NCBI GenBank assembly: GCA_900542735.1
Contig: UQOS01000001.1
Span: forward strand, 59,397-123,396
Reading direction: 5' to 3'
DNA length: 64,000 bases
From: an uncultured Mycoplasmatota bacterium
GTDB lineage: Bacteria > Bacillota_I > Bacilli_A > RF39 > UBA660
Shown piece after piece: positions 62,925 to 64,000 of the stretch (position 1 is the stretch's first letter; each line of letters starts with the position of its first letter). Below the pieces are notes generated by a model that had not been told where the DNA came from, did not search any database, and was given only the letters and a program-made list of their open reading frames with translations. Both the position numbers and the translations under genes were made by a program.

Positions 62925-63060
62925 AGTATCCCCTGGGCTAAGCCCACTTGTTGAAATTTTAGTTATTTCATAACTCCCGTGCCAATAGGGTTATAATTTC
63001 TGCCTTGCCTTTTTTGAGTTACGGCATATCGGCGATTTCCGCAACTTACAAATTTTCAAA
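62925..63060. other. GC-rich structured region, possible oriT or leader RNA
   Basis: Clearly richer in GC than its surroundings. It contains GGGCTAAGCCC, AGTTAT-tTC-ATAACT and GTTACGG / CCGCAAC stems and no ORF. It lies between divergent operons of a MobV element, where an oriT or origin would be plausible. No established MobV nick sequence was recognised. Confidence 0.4.
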
Positions 63061-63071
63061 GAACTTTGTAG

Positions 63072-63210
63072 TTCCAATTTGTCAATTATAAATTTAAAAT
63101 AAAAGTTCCAAATTGGAAATACAATTATAATATATCATCTTAGTTCCATAATGTCAATACTAAAATGATAAAAAATTGACAAAATGGAATTTTTATGTTC
63201 CAAAATGGAA
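63072..63210. promoter_or_regulatory. Divergent control region with five related operators
   Basis: Sites: TTCCAATTTGTCAA (63072-63085), TTCCAAATTGGAA (63106-63118), TTCCATAATGTCAA (63144-63157), TTGACAAAATGGAA (63176-63189) and TTCCAAAATGGAA (63198-63210). All fit TTCCA-N3-TGGAA or a variant with TGTCAA as one half. The minus-strand -10 TATAAT (63129-63124) and the plus-strand extended -10 TGATATAAT (63217-63225) lie beside them. The double-HTH protein at 63256 is the obvious binder. Confidence 0.7.
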
Positions 63211-63216
63211 AATTTA

Positions 63217-63225
63217 TGATATAAT
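63217..63225 (+). promoter_or_regulatory. Extended -10 promoter of the double-HTH gene
   Basis: TGATATAAT, 31 bases before the GTG start, with an operator in the -35 position. Confidence 0.7.
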
Positions 63226-63255
63226 GGTATCAAGAAGATATTAGGAGGTATACTT

Positions 63256-63798
63256 GTGGAGAATCGTAGAAAAAGTGATATAGCAATAGGTAAGAATATG
63301 GCTGATATGCGCAGTAAATTTAATCTAACTCAAAAAGATATTTCTCAAGTAGTTGGTGTAAACGTTTCTACATATAAGCATTATGAGTTAGGAGATAGAT
63401 GTGCGCCATTAGCAGTTATTAGAGATTTAGCAAACTTTTATAAGATTTCAACAGATTATTTTTTTGAGAATATGCCAGAATTATCTACAAAAGAAGAATT
63501 AGAAATAAGTAGACGTGCTTTTGAGGTTTCTCAAAATAAATCTCAAATGATAGGTGATATAAGAAATTTTGCTGAAGGTATGGCAAAATTAGAAGAAAAA
63601 GTTCAAGCAAGAGCTAGATTAAGAGTTAAAAAATATAGATTAGATAATAAAAAATCACAACAAGAAGTTGCAGATTATTTAGGTATAGATATTTCTACTT
63701 ACAATAAATATGAAAAAGGTAGTAGAAAACTTAATAATGAAGTAGTTAGAAAGATAGCTGAATATTACAATATTAAAGTCAGCAATATATTAGATTAA
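63256..63798 (+). CDS. Regulator with two XRE helix-turn-helix domains
   Basis: 180 aa. HTH 1 is ~12-66 (LTQKDISQVVGVNVSTYKHY), and HTH 2 is ~122-178 (KSQQEVADYLGIDISTYNKY), separated by a helical linker. Two DNA-binding heads on one chain suit the closely spaced pairs of TTCCA/TGGAA sites just upstream. The start is GTG at 63256 with AGGAGGTA in front. It is probably the master repressor of the integrative element, controlling both divergent operons. Confidence 0.88.
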   Translation: MENRRKSDIAIGKNMADMRSKFNLTQKDISQVVGVNVSTYKHYELGDRCAPLAVIRDLANFYKISTDYFFENMPELSTKEELEISRRAFEVSQNKSQMIGDIRNFAEGMAKLEEKVQARARLRVKKYRLDNKKSQQEVADYLGIDISTYNKYEKGSRKLNNEVVRKIAEYYNIKVSNILD

Positions 63799-63857
63799 TG
63801 ACAGAATGACATTAGAATTTGGTGTGGACTACATCGATAAATAGTGTCATAGTGTCA
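63799..63857. promoter_or_regulatory. TGACA half-site inverted repeat before the last ORF
   Basis: TGACA-3-TGACA (63799-63811) and TGTCA-3-TGTCA (63845-63857) face each other across ~33 bases, ahead of the ribosome site of the next gene. A regulator site or RNA hairpin is possible. Confidence 0.5.
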
Positions 63858-63869
63858 CAGGAGGTAAGT

Positions 63870-64000
63870 ATGAATAAGCAAGTTTTACAGTTTATTTTAG
63901 AAGAAGAAAATCCAAATGGAATTATAGAGTGTTCAGTTGATGATTGGTTTGGAATTAGTTATAAAATACCTAGAAATAAATTAAAAGAAGCATCATCACT
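63870..64000 (+). CDS. Start of an ORF cut by the window edge
   Basis: 43 codons are visible (MNKQVLQFILEEENPNGIIE...). AGGAGGTAA gives a strong ribosome site. The beginning looks like small GIY-YIG nuclease proteins found in phages and integrative elements, which open with a similar short lead before the catalytic domain, but the GIY-YIG motif itself would lie beyond the edge. Treat the family as a guess. Confidence 0.5.
   Translation, partial: MNKQVLQFILEEENPNGIIECSVDDWFGISYKIPRNKLKEASS

Noticed and set aside
1..64000. Mollicute genetic code (TGA = Trp)
   Set aside because: Several genes end cleanly in TGA with the next gene starting beside it, and tryptophan is TGG throughout.
1..64000. 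CRISPR array, tRNA or rRNA genes
   Set aside because: No regularly spaced direct repeats, no cloverleaf-like segment with a T-loop GTTCRA motif in context, and no rRNA-like conserved stretch were found by eye.
58343..64000. Complete prophage
   Set aside because: Integrase and XRE-type regulators are present, but a MobV relaxase and a plasmid-like ATPase with antisense RNA indicate a mobilizable element; no capsid, terminase or tail gene is visible.

Overview
The window is very AT-rich, its genes are densely packed, and TGA is used as a true stop (for example the glycosyltransferase ending at 24338 and galE's neighbour ending at 32239), so the standard bacterial code applies. Gram-positive traits are a PASTA protein, a sortase with a cell-wall adhesin, a SufU-type SUF system, a two-component polysaccharide ABC exporter and pyruvate:ferredoxin oxidoreductase. 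Together they suggest an anaerobic, low-GC member of the Bacillota, probably a gut-type Bacilli/Erysipelotrichia-like lineage. The exact taxon cannot be read from the sequence. No rRNA or tRNA gene was seen.

Layout. 1-3.3 kb: SUF iron-sulfur assembly (sufD end, sufS, sufU, sufB). 3.3-8.7 kb: small SSB, a self-regulated XRE repressor, a gene split by an in-frame TAA, pyrimidine-nucleoside phosphorylase, a decayed Rpn-like ORF and a kinase-free PASTA membrane protein. 8.8-12.5 kb: a short surface-polysaccharide set. 12.7-14.5 kb: the first AbiE toxin-antitoxin pair. 15.8-33.2 kb: a large polysaccharide cluster. It holds RmlA, an FdtA/FdtB/FdtC route to a dTDP-3-acetamido-3,6-dideoxyhexose, an ABC exporter, many glycosyltransferases, a polyprenyl-phosphate sugar module (GT2, DUF2304, SMR-like) and GalE. 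33-38.7 kb: a GT-C-like membrane protein, a thioester adhesin with its own sortase, and a YhcG-type nuclease. 38.9-42.4 kb: more glycosyltransferases, including a PssE-GtrA fusion. 42.5-45.7 kb: a Nudix hydrolase, a decayed IS1595-like element carrying a GNAT gene, then a promoter, a ~540-nt highly structured RNA and a four-helix membrane protein. I interpret the last two as OLE RNA and its partner OapA. 45.8-53.2 kb: a membrane-anchored protein, a phosphodiester glycosidase, nifJ and recG. 53.3-64 kb: an accessory region with the second AbiE pair, a TrlF-family PHP/AAA ATPase, a frameshifted tyrosine integrase, a MobV relaxase, an antisense-RNA control module, a frameshifted RepA-like ATPase, small regulators, a divergent control region with five related operators, a double-HTH regulator and the start of another ORF.

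Most notable: the OLE RNA/OapA locus with a near-perfect promoter, next to an IS relic; two putative small RNAs (50936-51080 minus, 53289-53392 plus) that share a perfect 11-nt complementarity; two AbiE loci whose promoters are buried in long inverted repeats; and an integrative mobilizable element whose integrase and replication ATPase are both frameshifted. All of this was read by eye; no similarity search or folding program was run.
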